Source: Limnephilus marmoratus
Lineage: Eukaryota > Arthropoda > Insecta > Trichoptera > Limnephilidae
DNA: 64,000 nucleotides
Direction of reading: 5' to 3'
Assembly (NCBI GenBank): GCA_917880885.1
Contig: OU862922.1
Coordinates: forward strand, 19,530,627-19,594,626
The first letter of the stretch is position 1. Each line of letters begins with the position of its first letter. The position numbers and the translations under genes are program-made. Below, in pieces: positions 1 through 10,400 of this stretch. The notes below the pieces were generated by a model that saw nothing but the letters and a program-made list of their open reading frames with translations, was not told the DNA's origin and made no database searches.

Positions 1-1065
1 AAAACATGTTACCAAAAATATTATTACCTCAAAAGCATTTTAAAAATTTTGTAAAATTGAATCGTTTCCGATAATTTTTATTTTTAGGAATAAGGATTTT
101 ATTAGTTATTCAGATTTATGTAGAGTTAGTTATAAAATAGTATGTACATAATAATAGGTCTTATAGTAGGTGTTTGATGTTGGTGAATCAATAAAGATAT
201 AATTGTTAAAATTACAATTTTTTATTTACTTTATAAACCCCTTGGGCAATTTAGGGAGTCTTTTTAGGAGATATATCTCCCAGCCTGACACATTCTCATA
301 AAAGTTATGCTATCTCATTTTGTTTTATGGTGAGAAATATGATGATGCTGTTTTAAACTTAAATGGTTTTTTTTTAAATAACAGGCCGTCGCTTCCGTAA
401 ATTTTTTTTTACAATAAAACAAACTGTACTAAGACAATACTATCAGACTAGCATTAAAAAACTCACTCCTGCGAGATTTTTTGTTATTTAATATAATTTT
501 TTTGTTAAAATATGTTTTCAAAAATAAAAAAGGTAACTATAGTCCAAAATTGGTACCTATTTATGGCACAAAAATATTCATCAATGAAAATAAGAATATT
601 TAATAAACTATTTTGAACTCATGTTCAAATTGCAGAGGGCCTCCTCGAAGAAGTAGAGCTTAGAGGCGTCGATTACAAATTTTGACACTGGTCAGGAAAT
701 AGATCTGTTAAAATAAATAAATTTAAATAATGTGTAAAAATATTAAACAGTAAAGACAATTCCAAGACAGTTGATCCCTCTCGGCATTCTTATGTAGGTA
801 CCTACTGACAATTACTAATAGGTACCCATCTATCTAATTATCTATCTACTGGCAACAATCTACTCTCAGAAATTCAAAATTTTATTAAAATATTGGAACA
901 CAAACAAAAGCTGCACAAGAATATCTTTTCATTCCTTCCATTTCCATTCCTTCCACCTGCTGCTTGTTGAGCCTACATTATTTTATTTGTTGTCCATTGT
1001 CATCTGTGTTAAATAATAAATGATAACTGTAAATATACAATAAATTAACTTACACAACAGACAAC
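1..1065. other. AT-rich non-coding DNA
   Basis: No open frame, RNA gene or repeat boundary is supported here. The stretch is AT-rich with short homopolymer runs. It may be intergenic DNA or old, unrecognisable transposon sequence. Confidence 0.6.
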
Positions 1066-1094
1066 AGTGGTGACCAACCGAAGTGATTACTATT

Positions 1095-1250
1095 TATTAT
1101 TTGTCCTTTTCCATCCGTTCACCTCCCCCTTCCGTATCCCCTTCCCCTCCTGCATTTCCCCTCCACCATCCCCGCCTTCCCCCTCCCCTATTCCGCTTCC
1201 ACCCATCCCGGCTTCCCTTCCCCCTCCTTCCTTTCCCCCCTGCCGCTAAA
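1095..1250. repeat. Pyrimidine-rich low-complexity tract
   Basis: The plus strand is almost entirely C and T, in runs such as CCTTCCCCCTCCCC. Open frames crossing it are rich in Pro, Ser and Phe on one strand and Gly and Arg on the other, as expected from simple sequence, so they are not treated as genes. Such polypurine/polypyrimidine DNA could form triplex structures, which is inference. Confidence 0.75.
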
Positions 1251-1251
1251 C

Positions 1252-1287
1252 TACATACTATTGAACGCCAGAGTTCAATAGTATGTA
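1252..1287. repeat. Perfect 15-bp hairpin
   Basis: TACATACTATTGAAC (1252-1266) is followed, after a 6-nt loop, by its exact reverse complement (1273-1287). It sits between the pyrimidine tract and the non-LTR remnant. Its role is unknown; it may mark the truncation point of that element. Confidence 0.7.
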
Positions 1288-1319
1288 TAGAAACCTTCGC
1301 CGATGTGCGCACACAACTC

Positions 1320-1920
1320 ACCAAAGTTTCATCGCAATCGGATGAATGGTTTAGGAATGCATAAGTGCTAAGTGTACTGGAGTCGAATTGTATTATCTGG
1401 GCCCCATTTGAAGCATCCTATATTTTGAACATTGAAAGTGTTCATAAAAAATTCCTACGTATATTTTTACACCTCTATGGAACATATCCATATTTGTATC
1501 CATCGAGATTTATTCTAGGTATGACTAACTACCATTCTCTAGAAACTCGTAGATGTTTTGCGTTGCTAAAATATTTCTTTCAATTAATCAATGGCCTCGT
1601 CTCTAATGGTGAGATTCCGGCGCAAATCAATTTATTTGTACGATAGTCTCGATCTCGGGCACGTCGCCATAACATATTATATTGCCGATCGAGTCGTACA
1701 AATCTGTACCCGAATTCGCCTGTGGGAAGAGCGATACGCTATTTAAATATATTAGATAAAAATTTCGACATATTCTTCAAAAGATTCAATGAGTTTGTAC
1801 GGTTTTTGGCGCTACATACTTACTGTGAAAATGGTACTTTTACAATTAATTAGATAAAATATCTGTAATGTCGTAAATTTTTTGTACACAAATAAAATAA
1901 AATAAAATAAAAAAATAAGG
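1320..1920 (+). pseudogene. 5'-truncated non-LTR retrotransposon: RT C-terminal region and 3' tail
   Basis: The frame starting near 1365 has the pattern of the region after the reverse transcriptase core of insect non-LTR elements: a segment resembling the usual 'LEYGSxIWxP', then 'NIESVHKKFLR', and later 'SLETRRCFALLKYFFQLING'. A TAG at 1644-1646 interrupts it. The same frame then continues to a TAG at 1851-1853 with the usual Arg-rich tail ('RRHNILYCRSSRTNLYPNSP'). A repeating AAATA tail (about 1890-1918) follows, as expected for a target-primed insertion. The RT core and endonuclease are absent, so this is a dead 5'-truncated copy. It probably belongs to the Jockey/CR1 group, but the clade is not certain. 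Confidence 0.72.
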
Positions 1921-1985
1921 AACAAACAGAAAAACATTAATTTGATGTGCTAGTGTGAACGTGTCTCTGCCTGTTTCACGCGGAT

Positions 1986-2567
1986 GGAGCAAATGTTGCG
2001 GTTACTCAAGCAAGAGCTGGCCACCACGTGGCAAGAAATATCAGCGCTGCACTCCAAGCTCCAAGGACCGACAATCTAGGAGTACCAGGCCATATCAAAG
2101 GAAACATCACTCCCGCAGCCGGTCTAGGGAACCACAACCTGGTTCCATTGGAAGTTCGGCACCAAAGCAAGATCTTGCAACAAACCCCGTAACTTTCAGC
2201 AGGGCTCCCTGGGCTCACACTGATGGCGACCAGCACCAGCAGCCCGGCAAAAGTATGTCGCCTTTTCAGTTTCTGGTGGACAAAGGTGCGAACAGTGCGT
2301 CTTGCCACGGCGCCTGGTCCAAGGACAACTTTCCAAGCTGGTGTACCCTGAATCTAGGACTACGACGCGACTTTACCCGGAGCTTCGTCATTGCTGACAT
2401 CTCCATACCCATTATTGGAATTTCTGGCAGGATTTGAGCTGCTGGTAGATGTCAGCAATATAAGACTGCTAGTCCAGGTAACGAACCTGTTGACTAAAGG
2501 CAAGCTAAGCACTGACAACATTGCTTCCATGACTGTCACAGGAACGTCCCCTTTCCACAAACTTTTA
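1986..2567 (+). pseudogene. Broken Gypsy-type gag end and protease
   Basis: The segment reads through several frames. First comes a short gag-like helix ('MEQMLRLLKQELATTWQEI'), then an Arg/Ser-rich stretch ('SRSRSREP') typical of the gag C-terminus. A retroviral-type aspartic protease follows: 'FQFLVDKGANSASC' at the active site, where the usual D-T/S-G triad reads D-K-G, then 'LNLGLRRDFTRSFVIADIS-PIIG' and, after a frameshift near 2430, 'FELLVDVSNIRLL'. The family is the arthropod Ty3/Gypsy retrotransposons with protease ahead of RT. Loss of the active-site residue, frameshifts and absence of LTRs nearby show that it is dead. The frame is cut at 2567 by the DNA transposon and resumes at 3796. 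Confidence 0.78.
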
Positions 2568-3351
2568 GGCTACGTCCGCACAGGCAGGCGGCTAGCGATG
2601 TGTCAGTTCAGCTGGAATGGGCTCATGTGATCCGCTCCTTTGCGGGAAGCGGTTCCTACTCCCACTCCTTTTTCAAATCGACTACTCCAAGAGAACCCTG
2701 TCCCGGAACTCGGGCTCATTCCCAAACCCGAAAAACTCGGATGCCTCCACCGGCCGGCGGGTGTCCCCGTGTTCGCCGCGAGGCGAGGTACTCCGGTACT
2801 AGTGAGTCTAGTGACTGAGTAGTAGTAACCGTCCGGTGTCCCCGAAGCGCTACACTCTCCACTCCACTCACGAGTCGGGAGTCTCGGCGAGTGTCGGGTT
2901 CTTGGAACTGCGTGAATCGTGAAACACTCGAGCTACTCAACGCCGCAGCGCGAAGCCGCGGCGCAGATTCGAATTACAAGTCCCGAGATCGCCGAGTACG
3001 AGTATGCATCTTGGTCCGAGCGACGTAAGTCGTGAACCGCGACAAACACCCGCCACTCTTGTCACTCCCTCCCACTCCCGCGACTCACGAACCACGATAC
3101 ATTCCTCATTCAGTCTTCAGTCATTCCGACCCCGGCCGGCAATCAACACGCACGTGCCTGACCGCTTGGCGTAACAGTATACTGCTGCCTAACGTCATCG
3201 CGGAATTGTTTAGAATATTCGACTAGACACGGAGTAATTTTCAATTAGAGCGTATATTGGTATTGTTACTCAACGGGTGAAGTGCATTATAAAATAATAG
3301 TTTATAATAAAGCATTACAGCTAATTTACTTATTTAAATTCTCAATAAAAG

Positions 3352-3394
3352 CCCGTGCAATGTAGGTCCATTGAATGTACCTACATTGCACGGG
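3352..3394. repeat. Perfect 16-bp hairpin inside the DNA transposon
   Basis: CCCGTGCAATGTAGGT (3352-3367) is repeated in exact reverse complement at 3379-3394 across an 11-nt loop. It lies in the GC-rich interior of the 2568-3792 element. Function is unknown. Confidence 0.75.
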
Positions 3395-3655
3395 TGACGG
3401 GTCCGAGCCCTCGTGTGGGTCTTGTCCTGCTCCAGGGTTCTGAGTTGTCGTGCGGGTTCTACGAGTAGGTCCTGGCTCCAAGTTCTTTGAACCCGTGCGT
3501 CCCGGTTCGGTGCACCGCAACAACATTCAGTGCTCAGTCCGCAGTGTCCGCACCTAAGAACTCGGACCCGGGACCTGCTCCTAGAACCCGTGTACTTTTA
3601 AGAGGAGGCAAGTCTCGGAGGCTTCCGGTAAAATGCAGAACTTACCCACCTCTAC

Positions 3656-3774
3656 AGGCGGCTGGCTTAGCGCCTAGAGCCTAGTGGCAAAAAACCAACA
3701 CGTTGGTTTACCTGGATACACGCTAAGCGGCTATCTACTACCTATCTAGGCTCTAGGCGCTAAGCAAGCCGCCT
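3656..3774. repeat. Subterminal 29-bp inverted repeat at the transposon right end
   Basis: The arm at 3656-3684 (AGGCGGCTGGCTTAGCG...) is the reverse complement of 3746-3774 with one mismatch, around a 61-bp loop. The outer arm overlaps the right terminal repeat, so part of the transposon end exists here as a third, oppositely oriented copy. The right terminus can therefore fold on itself. Confidence 0.75.
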
Positions 3775-3795
3775 GCCTATGCGGATGTAGCCTTA

Positions 3796-3957
3796 GACGT
3801 CTCGCGCCTGAATGGCTCCAGCAAGGAAGTTCGCCATTCTACCCTCATTCTTCCCTCCCTCACATAAAAACTACTCCGGGCCCTCCAGTTGCTGAACGAC
3901 TCCACCGCCTCGCTCCCGATAAGCTCAAGTTGGCCAAGTAGGAGTTTTCATGCATTA
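3796..3957 (+). pseudogene. Gypsy pol fragment, linker before RT
   Basis: This is the continuation of the protease-RT linker after the transposon insertion. Recognisable blocks are 'GSSKEVRHST', then in another frame 'TTPGPPV' and 'RLHRLAPDKLKLAK', which match the conserved segment that precedes reverse transcriptase in arthropod Gypsy elements. At least two frameshifts are needed to read it. The RT core is not present downstream, so the element is truncated about 170 bp before the satellite array. Confidence 0.72.
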
Positions 3958-4128
3958 TTTAATTTCATCAATCTCAAAATAAAACTAGATCTGTATGAAA
4001 ACAAAGTCACACTGACATTCTTCTTTATATATATGTAATTGAAGTCTCCGGCGTTGCCCGGGTTTCACGCAGATTTATTTGTTTTCAGATGTAGACAGCA
4101 AATTTTGTATAAAGTTTAAAATTATACT
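3958..4128. other. Short non-coding junction before the satellite array
   Basis: AT-rich sequence containing a GC-rich block around 4050 (CCGGCGTTGCCCGGGTTTCAC) that looks like part of a dispersed repeat. No gene or clear element border is visible. Confidence 0.4.
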
Positions 4129-5190
4129 TGGGATCGGTAATAACTTCGGCCCTATGGCACCGAACCTACTGAAATTTTGGATTCTTACTAAGAATCGTGG
4201 TCTGTACACGAATCAATCCGAAATCTGCCTAAGAATCCTTTAAAAAAAATATAAAAAGTCGTTTTAGCACTTAGGGTTGATTATAACTTCGGCCCCATGG
4301 CACCGATCCGACTGAAATTTTGGATTCTTACTACGAATCATGGTCTGTTCAGGAACCAATAAAAAAAACTGCCCTAAGAAGAATTTGAAAAAAAAATCAT
4401 CATTTTAACACTTGGAGTCAGTCATTTTAGCACTTGGGATCGGTCTTTTTAAGACTTGGGGTCGGACATAACTTCGGCCCTATGGCACCGAACCGACTGA
4501 AATTTTGGATACTTACTAAGGATCATGGTCTGTCTGTACATGAATCAATAAAAAATCATCCAAATGAATAATTTAAAAAAAATATATGGTTTTACTGGCG
4601 CTTTGTGGTCGGTACGTACACGAATCAATTAAAAAGTTTGCCAAATGAAGAATTTTACAAAAAATCATGGTTTTAACACTTAGAGTCAGTCGCTTTAGCA
4701 CTTGGGGTTGGTCATAATTTCGGCCCCATGGCATCGAAAAGAATCAAAAAAGATTCTTACATCTGTGCACGAACCAATAAAAAAATCGGCCCTCAGAAGA
4801 ATTAAAAAAATCATCATTTTAACACTTGGGATCGGTCATAACTTCGGCCATATGGCCAAGGGCGGATCCAGCTTTGACGCCAGGGGGGGGTCACATAGTC
4901 TTAGTCAAGTCACTAGAAGTTGTAATTTAATTTTTATAATAATAGATGCAAGTAAAAAGTAGGTCCACCTAGGTCCTGGATCCAGCCCAGGGGGGGGGGG
5001 GGGGGGTCATGACCCCCCCCCTGGATCCGCCCTTGCATATGGCACTGAACCGACTGAAATTTTGGATTCTTCCTAACAATCATGGTCTGTACACGAATGT
5101 ATCAAAAAACTTCCAAAATTAGAATTTTGAAAAAAAATCATAGTTTTAATACTTGGTTAGTGTCATTTAACACTTGTTTAACATTTAGTG
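4129..5190 (+). repeat. Satellite block 1, plus orientation
   Basis: Divergent tandem units carry the motifs 'GGTCATAACTTCGGCCC', 'CTGAAATTTTGGATTCTTAC' and 'TGGTCTGTACACGAATCAAT'. Here units resemble only one half (type A) of the later 335-bp dimer and are more diverged than those right of 29 kb. This may be an old array edge. A hAT MITE interrupts it at 4857-5035. Confidence 0.8.
4857..5035. mobile_element. 179-bp hAT-type MITE with perfect 8-bp TSD
   Basis: The terminal inverted repeat CAAGGGCGGATCCAG starts at 4857 and its reverse complement ends at 5035. The 8-bp direct repeat CATATGGC flanks it (4849-4856 and 5036-5043) and lies inside a satellite unit whose uninterrupted form is seen near 11363. 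An 8-bp duplication is the mark of hAT elements. Near the right end is a run of 17 G (4990-5006) followed by TCATGA and 9 C (5013-5021), which can pair with each other. It codes for nothing and would need a hAT transposase supplied in trans. Confidence 0.9.
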
Positions 5191-5960
5191 TCCGACCGAA
5201 CTTTCGGTTTCGGCCTAGTTTCGGCAAAAAAATGAGGTTCGGCTTAGTTTCGGTTTCGGCCGCAATCCAGCCGAAACTACGGCCAAAACCGAAACTGAAT
5301 TCGTGAGGTTTCGTTCTGCGATCGGACATTTTCGGTGCGCTGAACTGCGAGCCACGAAGTGTCATTTTGCTGCGTTGCGCTCAGAAAAAGATTGATGGAA
5401 ATAATTTGTTCATGGAATTTTTGGCGAATATTGACGTTTCCGAAAAGAAATAATTAACATAAGTGCCAAAGAAGTGTACTGATTAATCAAAAGTATTGTT
5501 TGATCTTTTATTTCGTTCCTCTTCAAGTTTTTATTGATGTTTAAATCCACTTAAATTAGACGGGTTGCAAAATTTGGTGTTGCACCCGCAATTGCTTCAA
5601 AAGTGAATAATTCATTGTTTATTTACTTTTAACTATATTTTTTTTAATGTTGTAGTTGATTAGTTTAACACCTAACAAAATGTAAAGGCATATCATGATA
5701 AATATTTCAGAATTAACAGACTTTTGTGTATTTGTCTTACGATCTGGAAAGGTATGTCCAAATTTGTTACCACCCGCGATAGCACTTTGAACCTCCCTCC
5801 TGACTATTTAAATACTTCAATAAAATTCTTATAAACGAATAGAAAGTGAACATGTTAAAATGTAGCTCTTCCAAGAATAATCTAATTTAAAATGTTTTTT
5901 TTTTTTATCATTAGGAAGCTTTTTATGCGTCTAAATGTTGCACCCGCGATTGTGGAATCG
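5191..5960. other. Non-satellite spacer with TTTCGG-rich start
   Basis: The stretch starts with TTCGGTTTCGG repeats (5197-5300), a style common at hAT ends, though no border is proven. AT-rich DNA follows with three similar short blocks around GCACCCGC (5580, 5765, 5940). The last part (5850-5990) recurs at 11582, 13577 and 18011, directly joined there to the TTTCGG part. Later copies therefore lack about 590 bp of the middle. No gene is recognised. Confidence 0.6.
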
Positions 5961-6850
5961 CCCTAAACGACCTAACCCAAGTATTTAAAAGATGATTTAA
6001 AAAAAAAATCTTTGTAGATTTTTTGATTGATTCGTGTCCAGGCCACAATTCTTAGTAAGAATCCTAAATTTCAGACGGTTCGGAGCCATAACGCTAAAGT
6101 TATTACCGACCCCAAGAGTTCAAATGCCCGACCCCAAGTGCTTATACAATCGAACCCAAGTGTTAAAACGATGATTTTTTTTTTGAATTATCTTTGTGGA
6201 TTTTTAGATTTCTCGTGTACAGACCATGATTATTAGTAAGAATCCAAAATTTCACATGGTTCGGAACCATAGGGCCAAAGTAATGAATGACCACAATTAT
6301 TGTTACAAAACGCCTGTAAAACGATGAATTTTTTCAAAATTTTTACTTTCAGCCAATTTTTTGATTGATTCGTGTCCAGGCCATGATTCTTAGTAAAAAA
6401 CCAGAATTTCAGACTGTTCGGAGCCATAAGGCAAAAGTTATTACCGATCCCAAGTGTTCAAACGTCCGACCCCAAGTGCTTAAACGACCGAAAACAAGGT
6501 TAAAACGATGATTTAAAAAAAAAAATTGTCTTTGTAGATTTTTTGATTGATTCGTGAACAGACTATGATTAATAGTAAGAATCCAAAAGTTCACACGGTT
6601 CGAAACCATTGGGCCAAAGTTATGAACGACCACAATTATTATTGCAAAGCGCCCGTAAAACGATGAATTTTTGCAAAAATTCTGCTTTTAGCCAATTTTT
6701 TGAAAGATACGTGTCCGGGTCACGATTCTTAGTAAGAATCAAAAATTTCAGACGGTTCGGAGCCATAACTCTAAAGTTATTTCCGACCCCAAGTGCTTAA
6801 ACGACCGAACCCAAGTGTTAAAACGATGATTTAAAAAAAAAAATTCATTG
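5961..6850 (-). repeat. Satellite block 2a, minus orientation
   Basis: The same satellite family as in 4129-5190 but read on the opposite strand (CGACCTAACCCAAGT, CGATTCTTAGTAAGAATCC, GGTTCGGAGCCATAA). Type A and type B half-units now alternate. Confidence 0.85.
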
Positions 6851-7499
6851 TAGATTTTTTTATTTTTTTATTTATTATTTGAACGCCCGTACATAGGGCT
6901 ATTACATACATAATACAGGTGTATCGAACATTTACAAACATTATATATATATATAGAATAACATACAGTACATACATACGATGCATATTATTAGTACAAT
7001 AAATATTTATCATTTTACAAACATATCAGTTACATAAATAACTAGTTATTTTTGCTTTGATGCAAGACGGTGAGGTTTTGAAAATATCGAAAAGGTCTGT
7101 ATACGTATTGGCAGTTCGGTGAAAACGCACTAGCGGTGAATGATAGGAATAGTTAGTGCTATGATTGTCACTGTGGAAAAGGTGGTGGAGTCGAGTTGAT
7201 TTGTTGCTTCTTCTACGTTTGTTGACATAAAAAATGGGGGACCAATTGAGTGAAGACAGATATAATCGCACTTGTTTATAATCAGCTTTCTTGCTGTTTG
7301 GTGCGTGAATAGGAGATTGGGGGGTAAGGAGTTCAATGGGGGGCAAATAAATGATCGCTTGTAATGGGGGATGATGAGAGTCAATGGATACTTTTGATTC
7401 TTGCGATTCGCTGACATTACTATTATTAATGTTTGATATGACAAGATCAAGAATTCCATCATTTATATTTATAACATGATTTAATTGTTTAAGATTGAT
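6851..7499 (-). pseudogene. Non-LTR endonuclease fragment joined to a 3' end
   Basis: Read on the minus strand, the frame from about 7500 down to 7026 contains 'LKQLNHVININDGILDLVISN' and 'SIDSHHPPLQAIIYLP'. These match the last two motifs of the apurinic-type endonuclease of non-LTR retrotransposons: the L-D-L strand and the S/D-H-H-P active-site histidine region. The frame ends at 7026 and leads at once into a 3' end with GTACGGGCG and an A-rich tail (T-rich 6855-6885 on the plus strand). The whole RT domain is missing, so this is an internally deleted copy inserted in the satellite. Upstream codons that keep the frame open come from satellite DNA. Confidence 0.68.
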
Positions 7500-10400
7500 A
7501 ATTTTATTGATTGATTCGTGTACAGACCAAGATTCTTTGTAAGAATCCAAAATTTCATATGGTTCGGAACCATAGGGCGAAAGTTATGAACGACCACAAT
7601 TATCATTGTTCCAAAGCGCGCATAAAACGACGAATTTTTGAAAAAAAAAACATATTTAGCCGATTTTTTTATTGATACGAGTCGACGCCATGATTCTTAG
7701 TAAGAATCCAAAATTTCTTACGGTTCGGAACCATAGGGCCAAAGTTATGAACGACCACAATTATTGTTACAAAGCGACCGTAAAACGATGAGTTTTTGCA
7801 AAAAATCTACTTATAGCCAGTTTTTTGATAGATACGTATCCAGGTCATGATTCTTAGTAAGAATCCAAAATTTAAGACGGTTCGGAGCCATAAGGCAAAA
7901 CTTATGGCCGACCCCAAGTATTCAAACGTCCGACCCCAAGTGCTTAAACGACCAAACCCAAGTGTAAAAACGATGATATAAAAAAAAAATTCTTCGTAGT
8001 TTTTTTGATTGATTCGTGTACAGACCATGATTTCATTTTTGATAAGAATCCAAAATTTCACACGGTTCGGAACCATAGGGCCAAAGTTATGAACGACCAC
8101 AATTATTGTTACAAAGCGACCGTAAAACGATGAATTTTTGCAAAAAATCTACTTTTAGCCATTTTTTTGATAGATACGTGTCCAGGTCATGATTCTTAGT
8201 AAGAATCCAAAATTTAAGACGGTTCGGAGCCATAAGGCAAAACTTATGACCGACCCCAAGTGTACAAACGTCCGACCCCAAGTGCTTAAACGACCTAACC
8301 CAAGTATTAAAACGATGGTATAAAAAAAACTAAAATTCTTTGTAGATTTTTTGATTGATTCGTGTCCAGGCCACGATTCTTAGTAAGAATCCAAAATTTC
8401 AGACGGTTCGGAGCCATAACGCTAAAGTTATTGCCGACCCCAAGAGTTCAAACGTCCGACCCCAAGTGTTACAACGATGATTTAAAAAAAAACAAAATTC
8501 TTTGTAGATTTTATTGATTGATTCGTGTACAGACCATGATTCTTTGTAAGAATCCAAAATTTCACATGGTTCGGAACCATAGGGCCAAAGTTATGAACGA
8601 CCACAATTATTGTTACAAAGCGACCGTAAAACGATGAATTTTTGAAAAAAAAAATACTTTTAGCCAATTTTTTGATAGATACGTGACCAGGTCATGATTC
8701 TTAGTAAGAATCCAAAATTTAAGACGGTTCGGAGCCATAAGGCAAAACTTATGACCGACCCCAAGTGTTCAAACGTCCGACCCCAAGTGCTTAAACGACC
8801 TAACCCAAGTATTAAAACGATGGAATAAAAAAAACAAAAATTCTTTTTAGATTTTTTGATTGATTCGTGTCCAGGCCACGATTCTTAGTAAGAATCCAAA
8901 ATTTCAGTCGGTTCGGAGCCATAACGCTAAAGTTATTGCGGACCCCAAGAGTTCAAACGTCCGACCCCAAGTGTTACAACGATGATTTAAAAAAAAACAA
9001 AATTCTTTGTAGATTTTATTGATTGATTCGTGTACAGACCATGATTCTTTGTAAGAATCCAAAATTTCACATGGTTCGGAACCATAGGGCCAAAGTTATG
9101 AACGACCACAATTATTGTTCCAAAGCACTTGTAAAACGATGAATTTTTGAAAAAAAAAAACATTTAGACAATTTTTTGATAGATACGTGTCCAGGCCATG
9201 ATTCTTATTAAGAATCCAAAATGTCAGATGGTTCGGAGCCATAACGCTAAAGTTATTGCCGACCCCAAGAATTCAAACGTCCGACCCCAAGTGTTACAAC
9301 GATGATTTAAAAAAAAACAAAATTCTTTGTAGATTTTATTGATTGATTCGTGCACAGACCATGATTCTTTGTAAGAATCCAAAATTTCACATGGTTCGGA
9401 ACCATAGGGCCAAAGTTATGAACGACCACAATTATTGTTACAAAGCGACCGTAAAACGATGAATTTTTGAAAAAAAAAATACTTTTAGCCAATTTTTTGA
9501 TAGATACGTGACCAGGTCATGATTCTTAGTAAGAATCCAAAATTTAAGACGGTTCGGAGCCATAAGGCAAAACTTATGACCGACCCCAAGTGTTCAAACG
9601 TCCGACCCCAAGTGCTTAAACGACCTAACCCAAGTATTAAAACGATGGTATAAAAAAAACAAAAATTCTTTTTAGATTTTTTGATTGATTCGTGTCCAGG
9701 CCACGATTCTTAGTAAGAATCCAAAATTTCAGTCGGTTCGGAGCCATAACGCTAAAGTTATTGCGGACCCCAAGAGTTCAAACGTCCGACCCCAAGTGTT
9801 ACAACGATGATTTAAAAAAAAACAAAATTCTTTGTAGATTTTATTGATTGATTCGTGTACAGACCATGATTCTTTGTAAGAATCCAAAATTTCACATGGT
9901 TCGGAACCATAGGGCCAAAGTTATGAACGACCACAATTATTGTTCCAAAGCACTTGTAAAACGATGAATTTTTGAAAAAAAAAACATTTAGACAATTTTT
10001 TGATAGATACGTGTCCAGGCCATGATTCTTATTAAGAATCCAAAATGTCAGATGGTTCGGAGCCATAACGCTAAAGTTATTGCCGACCCCAAGAATTCAA
10101 ACGTCCGACCCCAAGTGTTAAAACAATGACAAAAAAATAAATTCTTGGTAGTTTTTTTGATTGATTCGTGTACAGACCATGATTTAATTTTTGATGAGAA
10201 TCCACAATTTCACACGGATCGGAACCATAGGGCCAAAGTTATGAACGACCACAATTATTGTTACAAAGCGACCGTAAAACGATGAATTTTTGCAAAAAAT
10301 CTACTTTCAGCCAATTTTTTGATAGATACGTGTCCAGGTCATGATTCTTAATAAGAATCCAAAATTTAAGACGGTTCGGAGCCATAAGGCAAAACTTATG

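Larger units (their letters stand above)
2568..3792. mobile_element. 1225-bp non-autonomous DNA transposon, TTA target duplication, GC-rich
   Basis: The ends are terminal inverted repeats of 26 bp with two mismatches (left GGCTACGTCCGCACAGG at 2568; right 3767-3792). TTA flanks both sides (2565-2567 and 3793-3795). Ignoring the element and one TTA, the Gypsy protease-RT linker on the left continues in phase into the right flank, which fixes the borders to the base. A 3-bp TWA duplication is characteristic of PIF/Harbinger elements, so that superfamily is the best guess. The inside has no plausible transposase and is unusually GC- and CpG-rich compared with its AT-rich surroundings. Confidence 0.82.

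Noticed and set aside
1067..1364. Pro/Ser-rich and Gly/Arg-rich frames over the pyrimidine tract
   Set aside because: Composition follows simple C/T-rich sequence; no domain or start context supports them.
2006..3226. Several 60-100-codon frames within the Gypsy remnant and the GC-rich transposon
   Set aside because: They are antisense or off-frame to recognisable protease blocks, or lie in CpG-rich DNA where stops are rare by composition.
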